A DNA stretch of 64,000 nt from Volvox africanus. Lineage: Eukaryota; Chlorophyta; Chlorophyceae; Chlamydomonadales; Volvocaceae. The stretch is taken from contig BSDZ01000027.1 of NCBI GenBank assembly GCA_030268105.1, positions 685,001 to 749,000 on the forward strand. Reading direction: 5' to 3'. The notes beneath the pieces were generated by a model. It did no database searches. It saw only the letters and a list, made by a program, of their open reading frames with translations, and was not told where the DNA came from. Below are positions 1 to 22,785 of this stretch, piece after piece; the stretch's first letter is position 1; each line of letters starts with the position of its first letter. Position numbers and translations under genes: made by a program.

Positions 1-3000
1 ATCATTCTCCAGCAGGCATTTCTTCGTCATCTCGCCATTATGTCCCCTACCTCCCTGCCTCCCTTACACATAGCTCCATCACGATGGCTAGTAATTTGTC
101 TTTCGCAATGGCATTACCAGGGCTCAACAGCATGACCCGGTCTTCGCCTCTCCACCTCCCCGTGTCCCATCACCTTAGTGGTTCAGGGTTTTAGGGTTCG
201 GTAACGGGCTCCATCACCTTCCTACCTCCGGCGTAACGTCATACTTCTCGAAGAACTCGCTTCCGGGCGCCATTACCGGGTAATGCGTCCCGTTCTCGAC
301 GTTCATGAGGTCGGAAATCCACAAAGCCGTCCAGGCGATCTTCTGGGGAGGGAACTGCAAACAGAGAGTCGTGCGCAGGCTGCGGTGGGGGAGGGGTAAC
401 AACGCGGAGTGAGTCCGGAGTGAGTGGGGGAGTAGAAGGGCGCGGGGAAGGGAGGCAGTAAATAAAAGGCGAAACGAGGAAATACTTTGGGATTAACGAG
501 CTGCAGCAGGGTCAGGGAGTGGTGGGGAAATGGTGGCCTTACAACCTCCCGCCGAATGGGAGAGAGAGATGGGGGAGAGATACACATACACACAGAGGAC
601 AGAGAGACGCAGGCATAAAGATAGGAAACGGGCCGAGGGGGTACGGCGAGTAAAACGAACCAGCTGGTGCTGATACTGGAGGAACGAGGACTAAAAACCG
701 TGAAGGCCGGATAATGATGGCTGACGTCGTCCAAAGTAGGGGAATGAGTACTCGAGTTGAGGGCCGGGGTGGTAAGTAGGGCCGGGAGGTGCATACTCCA
801 ATGCATGCATGCGGTTTGTTCAAACGGTTATGGAAATAGCTTCTCGCACTGCAGAAGACGATCCGCACCTTCTAGCTCATTGGTCGACAGGGGAGGGGAA
901 AACGCATCTCAACAGAACGATTCTGTGTACAACCAAAAGAGAATATAAGAGAGATTCTTTTAACCTCTCAACCATGCCGCCGTCGATATTGGGGAAATCG
1001 ATCCTTTCCGCAAGCAAATAATAAATAGTCGACGAACCTGTCATTCAGAAGGTTCCATGCGTTTTGCACCAGCGGTTTGTACGTCAAATCATTCAGTTGG
1101 TCGGTCAACTGCGCGTCGCGTTTCATCCACTCCATCAAAGTCTGCAACGCATAACGGGGGAGGGGTGGACGCACGCGAACTTGTGATGGGATAAAAAATT
1201 CTTATCTATATAGTTCATACATTAGAAACATATACACTGGGTTTTAAAGGTATACGTTTAAATATATATGGGTTTAAAAATTCTAAAACCATATATAGGG
1301 AGGGATATAGAGAGAGGGAGAGGGAGAGGGAGAGGGAGAGGGAGAGGGAGAGGGAGAGGGAGAGGGAGAGGGAGAGGGAGAGGGAGAGGGAGAGGGAGAG
1401 GGAGAAGGAGAGAGAGGGAGAGAAACCTCAGACGCAAACAATCGTTGAACACAACGAAACCAAACTGTGGGGTACAGCAACGGACTCGGGACAACGACAA
1501 CGGACTTGAGCGGGTGAGCAGGTGCGTGGGTGAGAATTGGGCGGAAGGAAAGTGAGACACAGGAGAATAACAAATACGGGTACGTCCTTGATTAGCAGAT
1601 ACCGGTACAAATCTTTATGTATGTTTAAATCCATGGCCGGCAGTGTTTTGCTTCTTTCTTGTTGCCTTCTCTTCTCCCTTTCATCTTTTTTTCTTCCATC
1701 TTGCTCTGTCCACGTAAGACCACTCCTTTATAAAGTGTTGCCAATAACATAGGTGCCTAAATGCCGTATGTCGTACGATAAAGCGCACCTTGTACGGCTG
1801 CTCAATTTTTAAATCGAATCCCAGCGTGTACAGTACCGCCCGCTCTGCCTGCAGGACCTCCTCCCTGAGCCGGTCGAAGTTGACCTGTTGAACATATACG
1901 GTGTACACAGTGTACGGCACACATAAGTAAGATCGCGCTTGTTGTTGATGGTGGTAACATTAGTGTTCATGGTCTTGAAGGTCGTCTGCCACAATCTTGC
2001 GCCCCAATGCCCACAATCCCACAATTAACACAATCCAATGCCCTCCATCGCCCCGGCTCACCTCGCGCTTGCTCCAGGGGCACAACTGCTGCAATGCAAA
2101 GGACCCACAAGACCCCTGTTAGGCCCCTCTCGCCCCTGTTAGGCCCCGATTCCTCCATTTGCTTTTGCTCTGGAGCTCTCGTCTTCCCCTCCTCCCAGCT
2201 AACCTATGGGATCGTTCCCCATTCCGCAGCCGGGTGGAACCTCTCTTCTGGCGGGCGGTGCCTCACCGGGTCATCCAGCGCCCGCAGCGCTGCCGGGTTC
2301 TTCGTGTGCCGTATCCGCTCGCTCTCCATTATCACGCTCTTCAACAGCTTGGGACTCTCCTCGATCTTGGCGGCGAGGAAGAGACACGCCGTGGCGACGA
2401 GCTGAGAAGGGCAAGGTACAGGGGGAGTAGAGATTGGAGGCGAAGATGGAGAGAACCGCCACCATTACCCCTATCATCAACTACCACCTCCACTCCCCTT
2501 ATCACCACCTTCACCCCTTTTATCACCTCCCCCGTCACCATCTCCAACCCCCCTTCATCACCTCCATCCCCTCTACCCCAAACCCCACAACCATGTTCCG
2601 TGTATTCGCCTTCCCCCACCCCCACCACCTCCACCACTTCCAACATCACAAGGTCTTTGTGGGCATCTACAAAATACAGACCATGACATCCCTTTTGCAT
2701 CACTGATGGAGACCACACAATAGTTAATAACACCACTCATTTTTTGAAAAAACAACATTACATAACAACAGATCTACGTACTTACGAATCGGTCATTCTT
2801 CTTCATGGACTTAATGGCGAAGAAGCGGTGGCATAACGTGATGGCCACAGATATCCCTCCCCATTGAGGACTGCGGTCGGAAAGTTGGCCAGAGGGAGCC
2901 GAGAGGGTGGATGGAGAAGGGCACCCGGAATGGGGAAAATGCAAAAAAGACGGAACAGATGAAGCGGAAGCCCACTGAGCTGCCACGTAATGTGGTGTAC

Positions 3001-3701
3001 CAACTAACCATACGATGATGACTCTTAAGACGCCCCCGGCCCCCGCCCCGGGGGAGAGAAGGCGAGGGTAAAAGTCGGGTTTTACTTACACAGTAACGAA
3101 AACCCAGATCCCTGCGTGTAGGGAACATGTAAAATTCCCTTATTCCCTGGCCTCTAGTTTGAGGCAACCGAGCGGACCCAGTCACATGAACCCGGGCCAA
3201 GTCGGGGCTCCTGGAGCTCTCTATCGTAATCTCCGCACAGCGGACCTAATACCCTGTAGCCATAACCTCTATGTTCACCTTGCCATCCCCTTACCCTTAC
3301 CCTCATATATATCGTATGCCCTAAACTGCACGTGCAGTTTCATAGCCGCCATCACCATACCCCACCGCCTCCACTCACATTTTTAGCGCCATTCCTGCTT
3401 CTTGTATAAGTTTGCAGTACTGCCGCCTCCACAACACCTCCTTATCTGGGTCCAGTCCGTCCCTTATCGATGGATTGGTGGCCCTAAGCTCCTCGAGCGG
3501 CCGGAAAATGTAACGCGATGCCTTATGGGTCTTATCATTCGCCAGGTCTTGCTTGTGTTCGTTCTCACGCTGCATCTGTCGCTGCTGTGAGACATAAAAA
3601 GACTGGTTCCCGTGATCACCCTCGTACCCCTGACTGTACCCGCCATCTAGCACATAGCTGTCGGGCTGGTGTGGAAAGCCTGGGAAAGCCATGGTCGCCA
3701 T
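1..3701 (-). CDS. CYCT: Cyclin T/K-type cyclin, partial (3' end outside window)
   Basis: Partner cyclin of a CDK9/CDK12-type kinase, expected to act in the nucleus on RNA polymerase II elongation; this role is known for the family and inferred here. Exons 3701-3379, 2870-2786, 2401-2267, 1884-1789, 1141-1038 and 379-226 join in phase to 299 codons. Cyclin box 1 begins around residue 55 ([11 protein letters not shown]) and contains [10 protein letters not shown] and [15 protein letters not shown]. Box 2 contains [19 protein letters not shown], which is typical of T/K/L cyclins. The first 50 residues are Gly/Gln/Tyr-rich. A possible seventh exon lies at 30-1. The stop codon is beyond the left edge. 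The start is the first ATG of the 3701 exon, and DIS3 is transcribed divergently 645 bp away. T versus K versus L class is not settled because the C-terminus is missing. Confidence 0.85.
1311..1405. repeat. (GAGGGA)n hexamer microsatellite
   Basis: About 95 bp of near-perfect GAGGGA repeats in the cyclin intron between the exons at 1141-1038 and 1884-1789. The purine strand is +, so the cyclin transcript carries the pyrimidine strand. Long Arg-Gly or Leu-Pro open frames here are artefacts of the repeat. Confidence 0.95.
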
Positions 3702-4345
3702 CTCGAGAGCTAGTTCGTATTTCGAATGTCAGCAGATTCAGATATATATAAAATCTAGTATTATTCAGAGATTGCGGCTACCCTGGCCTCCCTAACAGGC
3801 CTGGGCAGCCGCAAGGAGATGTCAAGCCTGGCCAACTATAAGGAAAATTTCCCGGGTAGAAAGTTAAAACAATAACTCGATTGAGGAAGGTTAAAGCTAT
3901 TAGATCTTTTTTAAGCCGGAGCAGTTATTACAACCTAATCTAACAAAGCAAGGGTTCTCTATGGCAGCAAAATTTATATTAATAAAAAGGAAACGCATCA
4001 CTTATTTAAAAGTGGAGAACATAATAGTATTCCGACGGCATCGCGAAAAAAGCCCGAACGGGCGTTGGTACGGCATCGCATTTTTGTAGTTGTTGTTTCC
4101 GCCTTTGTGATCAATGTAGTGTGATTTATTCTTAGTAAGTAACGGGTTGTCAAGGTACCTTTTAAAATCACTCTTCGTCCTTATCTCGCCGCCGCTATCT
4201 CATACTTTGCCACGCATTTATCCGGTTTGGGTCGGTCTCGAATTGCTCCAGTGGGTGCATATTTATCATAATTGAAGTCTCTAGCATCATTTTGGTCCAT
4301 AAAACTACCTGGGCCTTTCCTTACAGGCCACTGTCATAACAGGAG
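3702..4345. promoter_or_regulatory. Divergent intergenic region, cyclin / DIS3
   Basis: 645 bp between the start codons of two divergently transcribed genes, so it must hold both 5' UTRs and probably a shared promoter region. It is more AT-rich than the flanking exons. A short inverted CCTGG/CCAGG arrangement is seen near 3780-3835 and a GCCCGAACGGGC palindrome near 4050. No clear TATA box could be assigned to either gene. Confidence 0.5.
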
Positions 4346-14858
<10,513 letters not shown>

Positions 14859-16425
14859 TGACACATGTGTGTGTGTGTGCGTATGTTTAGTATGTGTATG
14901 CCTGTGTGTGTGCATGGGGTTACGTGTGCGTGTCGGTGCGGGTGCATATGTGAGGTGTGTGATTTTGTGTGTTTGTGGTTGTTTGATTCCTATAGTAGAG
15001 AAGAGAGGAGGACGGGTAATGTACGATAGGATTTAGAGCTTCTTGTGGGAATGACGAAAACGATTATTGTAGGTGTGAGTGTGTGTGTATAAGTGTATGT
15101 GTGTGCGTGTGTGTGTGTCGTACGGGATAAGGTGGGGTTGAAGTTATCATCGCATATCCTTATGCTTTGCTTGGTGCGGCAGCTGGCCCCGGCCCTAATG
15201 GTGTACGGCATAGTGAATTACCTTTTCTATGTGTACTGCTGCCGTTTCGAGGCTTTAGTACGGATGGAGGAGTGCCCCCGTGGCGTCGTCATGGAGGCAT
15301 CGGGTCACGTCGTATCTAACCACCGCGCCTTAATGTTTCGAAGAAGGTACCGCTCCCACATGTTTTGCATGCATGCTCATGTAATGCATGCACCGATTGT
15401 AAAGCTTCTGTGAACACGCAGTCGGCCAATTGGACTGTAAAAGTCGGATTGGCCGTCAGACATCCAATTATCAGTCCGGAATTCTACGACACTTCACTTG
15501 GCAACGCTTGGGAATGGTCGAATCATGGGTTCTGACGCAGCGGCGTTGCGGCCAATAACGTATGTCGACGTTTTAGACAGATGTTTCTTAACTCATGAAA
15601 TTACGGAAATTGGTGATTTTTTTTGTTGCGTTTCATGGACGCATGTAACGCAAGGAAACCGGTATTGTGCATGTTGACATCTGGGTGGGAGACTGGACAG
15701 CGCATGTTATTAGTAAAACCAACCAACTGGCGAAAAAAAGCCGGATAGCGATGCCCATGATGATGTGCGCATGATGATGTGAACATGCACGCCCAATAAT
15801 CGAAACTAATAATTATAGGATCAGGAATGAAAGTAGGCTTACCATCACGATTTGTGGGAAGCATCGCGCACCGACGACTTCGTAGGACCTGCGATGGGAT
15901 GTAACTTGATGTACGAAGAAACAAATCCCCTCCACGTTATTTGCAGGATTAATAAAAGAATCGAACATGATGGTAAATAGAAGGCATTTGAATGCTGTGA
16001 ACGGTTAACTGCTGCAAGCGCGGTGGGTGAGTAGCTTCAGTACAATTCGGCGGTCGTTATGTTATGCGCCTAATCGTCGGTCAATGCCTTGAATGAAGAA
16101 AGACCAGCTAAACATATATGGATCATTTATTATGTATAAGGGGATAACAACACTCGTTTTATTTGTAGGCCTCGGAATCTGTCGGAAACCGTTGAAGACC
16201 ACGAAGTACATGCGATCAGAAGTTTCCATGGTTGTTATGTAAAAATATAGCATAAGCAAACCCAAAGTTAATTATAATGTAAATTTGAAGCGTCCAGCCG
16301 TGGTGCTTGCGCTGAGCATTGTTTGGTGGACCGTTGAGAACTTGAGAAAATTGATATGAATCCTTTGTCCTTTTGCATTAGATGAAAGTTCTTATGATAA
16401 CAGTCGCATCATGAAATCATTTCAG
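14859..16425. other. DIS3 3' region and unresolved 5' part of the kinase-like gene
   Basis: TG-rich stretches (14866-14990, 15075-15120) follow the DIS3 stop. TGTAA signals lie at 15380-15384, 15398-15402 and 15436-15440, the last in the loop of a hairpin (15423-15455). An open + frame from an ATG at 15198 to a donor at about 15347 reads FEALVRMEECPRGVVMEA, which resembles a kinase glycine loop with its key residues replaced. It could be the first exon of the kinase-like gene, but it overlaps the likely DIS3 3' UTR. Nothing else is supported between 15460 and 16425. Confidence 0.45.
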
Positions 16426-19400
16426 CAACCTTCTTACCAATATGGCGAGCATTTGGACTGGCGGAATGCGTCGGCACTGCTAGACGCAAGACCACTGGGG
16501 TTAAGCAGTTTTGAATTAAAGGCGTTTTCTTGGAACCTCTGCCGCGCAGTACGCGACTTTCACGGCAAGAACAAGGTACCGGTAAGAACGGGTAGTTGTG
16601 ACCTCTTTGCTGGCCTCCTGATTGACATGGCTCCACCCTGCTTTACAAAGCCCCTAAAACACCGCAAAACAATATTTAAATATTGATCGAATTTTAAAAT
16701 CATGATCTGTGCCCGTCCATCCGCTCATCCATCCTCCGGCAAGACGGAGCCCTCAACAAACTTGCCTAATTATCATAACTGCTGAGAGTATTCTCACGCT
16801 ATTTTGTCCCTGTTCCATGGTTACGACAGTCGGAGACTCATGGCGGTCTTGAGCTTGCTTCCATCGTAATCAGCAGCGACGACCCGACAAAGTGCTCCAT
16901 ATCGTTGAATCGAATCCTTCCCTGCAGCAAGTGCTATCATAGCTCCGCAACTACGCCAGACCCACTTGTTACGGCTGCCGGCTCAACCGTCCCAACCGCT
17001 CTCTGTAAGGTTTCTAAGCCTAAAACAACGGCTGCGTTCGGGTCAACGACCAAGCCACCTGGCTGTAGTCCTTCATCCGCAACGTCTAACAGTTACTCCT
17101 GGGACGATGTCGTTCCTGGCAACCACCTTCAATGCGGCGACGCCAGCGGCTGTTGCAGCTCCAGTGCAAGCGGCAACAACTACCGTACATATGGTTGCAG
17201 TACCAAGACCAGCAGAAAAGGTGACAGTAGCGTCTGCGGGGCGGATTCCCAGGGCACTGGCACTTTCTTCCTCAGCTGCAGCAGCAGGTGCTGTCGCGGG
17301 ACGAGCTCCGGCAGCGGTGGCGCCGATATGGTGTATATGGAAGCCCCTAACGGGTGGTGTCGGGCTCCGGAGCAACTGTTGGGGGTGCCGTACGGTCCAC
17401 CTGCTGGTAAGCAACAGAAGAATACAACATTTAAACTGTATAGGAATTTCCCTTATGTCCTCATGTCATGTCATGCCTTCCTAAACCCTAACACCCAATA
17501 AGCACATACACATACATATATAAGCATACACGGGCCCGTACAGTTGCAGACTTTTGGGCACGCTCTTTTGCAGCGTTGGGAATACCTCACTATGGCTGGG
17601 ACCAATTGGGACCACAACATCCCCTCCTAGCCATAGTTGGCACGCAAATGCGGTGTGCAGTTCCGGTTGACATCACCGACCATGGAGCAGCAAGAACAGA
17701 GCAGGGGCTTAAAGACAGGAGTTTTGAAGAGGAGGTTCTGTGGGAGGAAAGAGGGAGAGAGTCAGGGAGGTAGAGACAAGGAGAGGGCGGTCTAGTTCTC
17801 GAGGAGGGGAAGGGAGAGGATGGAGGGTTTCGTGGCTAAAGGGTTTTAGGGGGGGTCAGCGAGAGAGGTCTTTCCTTTTTGTGCAGTGCAGGTGTTTGCG
17901 GGGCCAGCTTTGGGTGGGGCCGGAATCCTTTCTAGGGGGGCGCCAGTTTGGCTTGTCATCCCCCCCTCCGCCTCTTGTTGGGTTCTTCCGGCTTGGCTGT
18001 GTAAGAGTGTGCTTTCCTGCTGGTGTTTCTCCTCTGAGGGGATCTGTGTGTGTCTGTCAGGCTCCTGTCAGGTCAGTTTCGGGTTAGAGAAGAGGGTTCC
18101 CCTTCCGTTGAGCAGCTAGGTGTCCCCCGTTTTCCGTTGCTTCCCATTGTGTTTTCTTGGTGGCCCTGAGTGCTCTGTAGGTGGCCAGGCGAGAGCCTGT
18201 GAGGTCTTGCTGGCCCGAGTGAGAGGGGGAGCACGTGGCAGGACAGACAGACAAAGCCACGTGTTCCTCCCCTGCGCTGTGGCTCGGTCCGGTCAGGACC
18301 CCCGGTGCTCGTCTTTGAAGGGCGAGTCGCCCACAGTGTAACACCCAAACATACACATACACATACACATACACATGCACATACATGTACATATACATAT
18401 GTAAACATACACAAGCCGTCACCATTTCCACCTCCCCCACAGATATGTTCGCTGTTGGCTGCATACTCGCGGAGCTCGCAACCGGCCAGCCGCTGTTCCC
18501 AACTCCCTCGGCGGCGGCGCAGCTGCATCGTATTTTGAGGTTGCTCCGACCCGTGGGTCAGTGTACAATCGGTCAATGCAGCCGCCCCGGCACCACCGCA
18601 ACGGAAACACTGGATCCATACGGCAAGCATCAGACTGGCGCAGTCTCATTAACTACTGCTGCTACTTCCGCTGAGGCGGCGGCGGTGGGCGATGACGGAG
18701 CTGCTACTGCCGTGGGGGCCTCGAACACGACTGTTGATGCCCTGACGGTTGGGGAGAAGTGGTCCGACAGTGGTGGCGGCGGCGGCGGCGGCGGTGGGGA
18801 CTGTGACGGCGGGACTAGCCGTGGTCCATTGCGGCAGTGGCTCCTCCGTCAACTCTCTTTAGGTACGGCTTGGGAAAGTTCCGTACGAATTTCGGCCGCC
18901 ATGCTGACGGACGGTACGGCTGCAGCGGCTGGGGAAGATGAGCTCTTCGCGGACCTCGTTGAGGCGTGTTTGGAGCTCGATCCCACGCGCCGCCCGACGG
19001 CAGAGCAAGCGCTACAGATGCCGTACTTTGCTTCGTACGTCGTTGCAGTACAGGACACCGCCGTCATACTAAGTAATGCAATCGGAGAGACTCAAGTAAG
19101 GGGACGGGCGGGCAGCGGCCCCAACGTCGCCGTCGAGTATGGTGGACTGTGTGTTGTCAATCCTCGCGTCAGAGGCAGCAGCGGTAGCAGTAGCAGCAGC
19201 AGCAGCAGTAGCAGTAGCAGTAGCAGGCCGGAGAATGGGGCAGAGGCGGTCGCGCCTCCGACATCGTTAGCAAGTGCAGCTACAGCCGCAGGAGTCCCGC
19301 CTCCCTGCGCAGATTCCAAAGGTTGCATTTCATCAGAGGTTGCTGAATCGGATCGCGGCTTGAACACGCCTTCACCGCCGCCAGCACCAGCACCAGCACC

Positions 19401-22400
19401 AGCACCTCCAGTTGCTGCTATGTACGACACCAGTCGTACTCGGCAACGCACATTGCAGCAGCTTCTTGCTGGGTCATCTTCATCAATTGCATCGAACCAC
19501 TTACCAGCGCCGCCTTCATCGCCGCCAGCAGTCGCGGCGACGGCAGGGTCAATGGCAGCACTGATGAGTCATACAGCGACAGCGACCCATGGGTCAGTGG
19601 ACTTCGCCTCCGCCTGCGCCTCCGCGGGCGACTCTGCATCCTCCACGCCCCGGTCACGCATCTGGAGGAACGGACAGACCCCGGAAAGCGCCCCCTTGCC
19701 GATCGTCACCTTTTCCACTGACATGAGCTCATGCTTAGTGTCGGCTGGCGCCATCGCCGCGCCACCGCCAGGTGAGATCGACCCACGCGTCATTGCCGGC
19801 GCTGGCGAGTTGCCATTCACCTCCAACGTGGACGAGCAGCCCCCCCTGTTGTTTCGCCCTTCCTTCGGCGGGAGCCCGGCCAGCGGCCGGATAGCTGAAC
19901 CGGGCTCGTGTACGAATACATTCCCACTATGCCCATGGCGGACTGGCGGAGGCGGCGGTGATGGCGGCGGCCGCGGCGAAGGCGGCGATGATGGCGGCGA
20001 TGACGGTGGCGCCACTACTCCATCACCTGGCACGCACCTGAAGCCGCAGCCCCTGCCGTGGAGGTTTTGCACCAGGGACGGCCGCGGCGGGGAGAGCACT
20101 CTGGATTTGCCGCTCGTCCTGCTCCAGGGAGACCGTTCCGTTGTCCCGCGGTACAATCTGAAATCCGCGGTACACTCTAAGCCGCGTCCCCAGTACCACA
20201 GAAAACATGGTCCCATGGGTCGCTCGCTGCCGCCCTTCCTTCAACATCATGAAATGGGCATACAAAATGGTATCGAGATTGCAGAAGATTGCGAAATGGT
20301 ATGGCGCAGTTTCGGGAATGTACGGTTGTCTGTTGTACGGTTGTACTGTTGTACGGGTGAAGTGGATGAACAACGTGTAATGGCTTCTGGTTTGTCTGCG
20401 TGTAAGCCACTGTGTAACAGTGGCTTCACACAAAAGAATACTTGAAATAAAAAGTTGTAACAACAATAAAATAATAATGGATATGTGATAATATGTTTCA
20501 TGATGAGAATGCAAAAAAATACTTTTATTAATGCAATATCGAATGCCGCTCCCACAGGTGCCTCCGGGAGGTTGCGGAAATCAGTGCGACACTGCTACTG
20601 CCGCCGCCATTTCCACCGCTACTGCTAGCGCGCCTGCCTTAGCTGCAGATGTTTCCGGGGGAAACATTGCCATTCCTTACGCCGCCGGAGGACGAGGGGC
20701 GGTCGACAGCAGACGCGCGTTTTCCCCTGTGCCATGTCTTAGCTCCGGAACCCGAGCCGCTGGAGATGCGGCGGCGGTGCCTAGTGGCGGCGGCTGCGGC
20801 GGCTGCAGCGGCACTGGTGGTGGTGGCACTTGCTCGTCCCTCGCTGTTCGTCGCATGTACAACACACCGCCGCCGTTGCTGCTTGCTCCGGATGCTGCGG
20901 AATCCGAATTGGCCGCTGCACTCGTCCATTCCTTACCGCAAGGCTCCGTCGGCGATGGCATGTCGTCGCCGTCGAGTTGCCGAATGCTAACTTTACCATC
21001 CCAATCCTTGAGCAACCGACAGTCGTACCTCAGCCCCCGCCAGCAGCTTCCGCAGGCCCAGGGATGGTACGACGGGAGCGTTCGTGCCGTCAGCTCGTCC
21101 GGACCGGGCCCTTACGCCCCAACACCGCCACTGAGCTTACACCCTGACGGCGTTTCGGACGGCCGCCAGCACTTCCCAGGTGCAGATGGTGTGACGGCCG
21201 CGGCGGCGACGGCGGCGGCGGCGGTGGCGTGTCGGGCTGCGAGTGGGGGCAGGGAAGGCATCATGAGCAGAGAGGATGGATGGCGCTTGGAAGGCCGGGG
21301 AAGGCTAGGTTTCTCGGGACCCTTAATGTCGGTCAATGTGACCAACGAAGAGCAGGCGCTCCCGTACTGGCAGCATAACCGAAACAGTTTCAACACCACT
21401 GAACCACGGGTATTTTCACCGTCCCACGGGTCGCGTCATTCAACGCTACAGCCTTTGGCAATGCATCCGGTTGCACTCGTACCGAGTGGCAGTCAAAAAA
21501 CGCCAGCGTGGCGCAGTAACTCCGAGTCGCAACTTGTCATCGTCCCGAGTGACCCATGGGTCAGTGGGGCAGCCCACGGCGGCGGCGGCGGCGGGCCGGG
21601 GACGGCGGCGGGCGGCGTGGGTCGAAGAGGATACGTTTCTACGGGGACCTCCCGCCCAGATACGGCCAGTGCTGACGGCCCAGAACCCGGGCGACTGGCA
21701 GTAGCAGTGGAGGCTGAGCCAGAGGCTGTAGCGGGTTTTAATGACAGTGGGCCCCTTTGGCCCATGGGTCGCGCGCGGCCCCACTCCATGAAATGGGCTG
21801 GCAGCGTCCGGGTCGGCGGCGTCGGCGGCTGCGGTGGCGGCACATATGCCTGCGGCGGCGGCAGCGACGGGCCGCTACCCCGCCTAATCACTGTACTGCA
21901 ACGGGAGCTTATAGCACAACATCAACATTTGCCGTACATCGTCGGCGGCGCCGGCGCCGGCGCCGGCTGTGGCGGTGGCGGGTTTCTTCGGTCGCACACA
22001 CCGACAGAGACGGACCCGCTGCGGACTCTTTCTGAGGTCTGCGAATCGAGTTGTAGCGAAATGTGTCTGCCCGTCATCCTATCTGTCACACAGCCGTACG
22101 GCGCCGCCGCTACCACCGCTGCCGTATCAGAATTACCGTTGCCGCCAGGGCCCCATTCGCAGCGTCGCAGCCTCATGGTGCCTCCGCCGGTCAGAGGACC
22201 CAACGCAGCATCCGAAATCAACGGCGGAGGCGCCAGCATCGTTGCGCTGACGCCGCCGCCGCTGACGGTGAAAGGTCTAGCCCGACGAGCCAAGGACCGA
22301 TTACAACGATACTTCAGTGAAGACGGGGGCGGCGGCAGGGACGGCGGCGGAGGCGGAGGCGGAGGCGGAGGCGGAGCCAGAGGCGGAGGCGGCGGCGCCA

Positions 22401-22702
22401 GCACCGGCCGTGGTGGTGTTGCTGTCGGCGGCAGCGACGACGCCGCAAGGTCACTTCATCATGACGTCATTCCCAGCCTCGGTGTCGACGGCCGGGGCGG
22501 GAGTGACGTCGTTGACGGCAGGACTAGAGGCCACGGCGGCGGCGACGGCGATGTCAGCGGTGGTGACGTCAGCGGTGGCGGCAGCGGTGGCGGCAGCGGT
22601 GGCGGCGGCAAGCGTCGGATAATGAGCACCCTCTCTCGTGCGTTTAAGCTCGGAACTTCCCTCGGGCAAAGGGTGGTTCCTGAGAAAAGGATAGTGCGTT
22701 AG
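16426..22702 (+). CDS. Divergent CMGC-like (pseudo)kinase with long low-complexity tail
   Basis: Kinase-like pieces: exon 16426-16575 with GLSSFELKAFSWNLCRAVRD (helix E-like); an exon ending at 17406 with GWCRAPEQLLG (APE motif); and from 18443 DMFAVGCILAELATGQPLFP (helix F), which splices in phase to it. The arrangement matches CDKL/MAK-type CMGC kinases. The tail is Ala/Gly/Ser/Pro-rich, from 18443 to a donor near 20319 and from 20558 to the stop at 22702, ending in a basic segment (KRRIMSTLSRAFKLG). No intact N-lobe, VAIK lysine, HRD or DFG was found. A frame at 16701-16866 resembles a catalytic loop but holds TAA stops. Start, first exons and activity are unresolved. The two long stop-free tail exons suggest an expressed gene; a pseudokinase or a partly decayed gene both fit. 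Confidence 0.55.
18341..18380. repeat. Short (ACACAT)n tract before a kinase-like gene acceptor
   Basis: Same hexamer as the large array at 6466-6622, here about six copies, in the intron just upstream of the acceptor at 18442. Confidence 0.85.
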
Positions 22703-22785
22703 AGGCCTTATGCAATGTCGGAGGCCTTATGCACTGTCAGAGGCCTTATGCACTGTCAGATGCAGTGTCAGAGGCCTTATTGGAT
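22701..22785. repeat. 19-bp tandem repeat overlapping a stop codon
   Basis: Three copies of AGGCCTTATGCACTGTCAG (first copy with two changes), then a partial fourth after a spacer. The array begins at the stop codon of the kinase-like gene, so it lies in its presumed 3' UTR. Confidence 0.85.
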
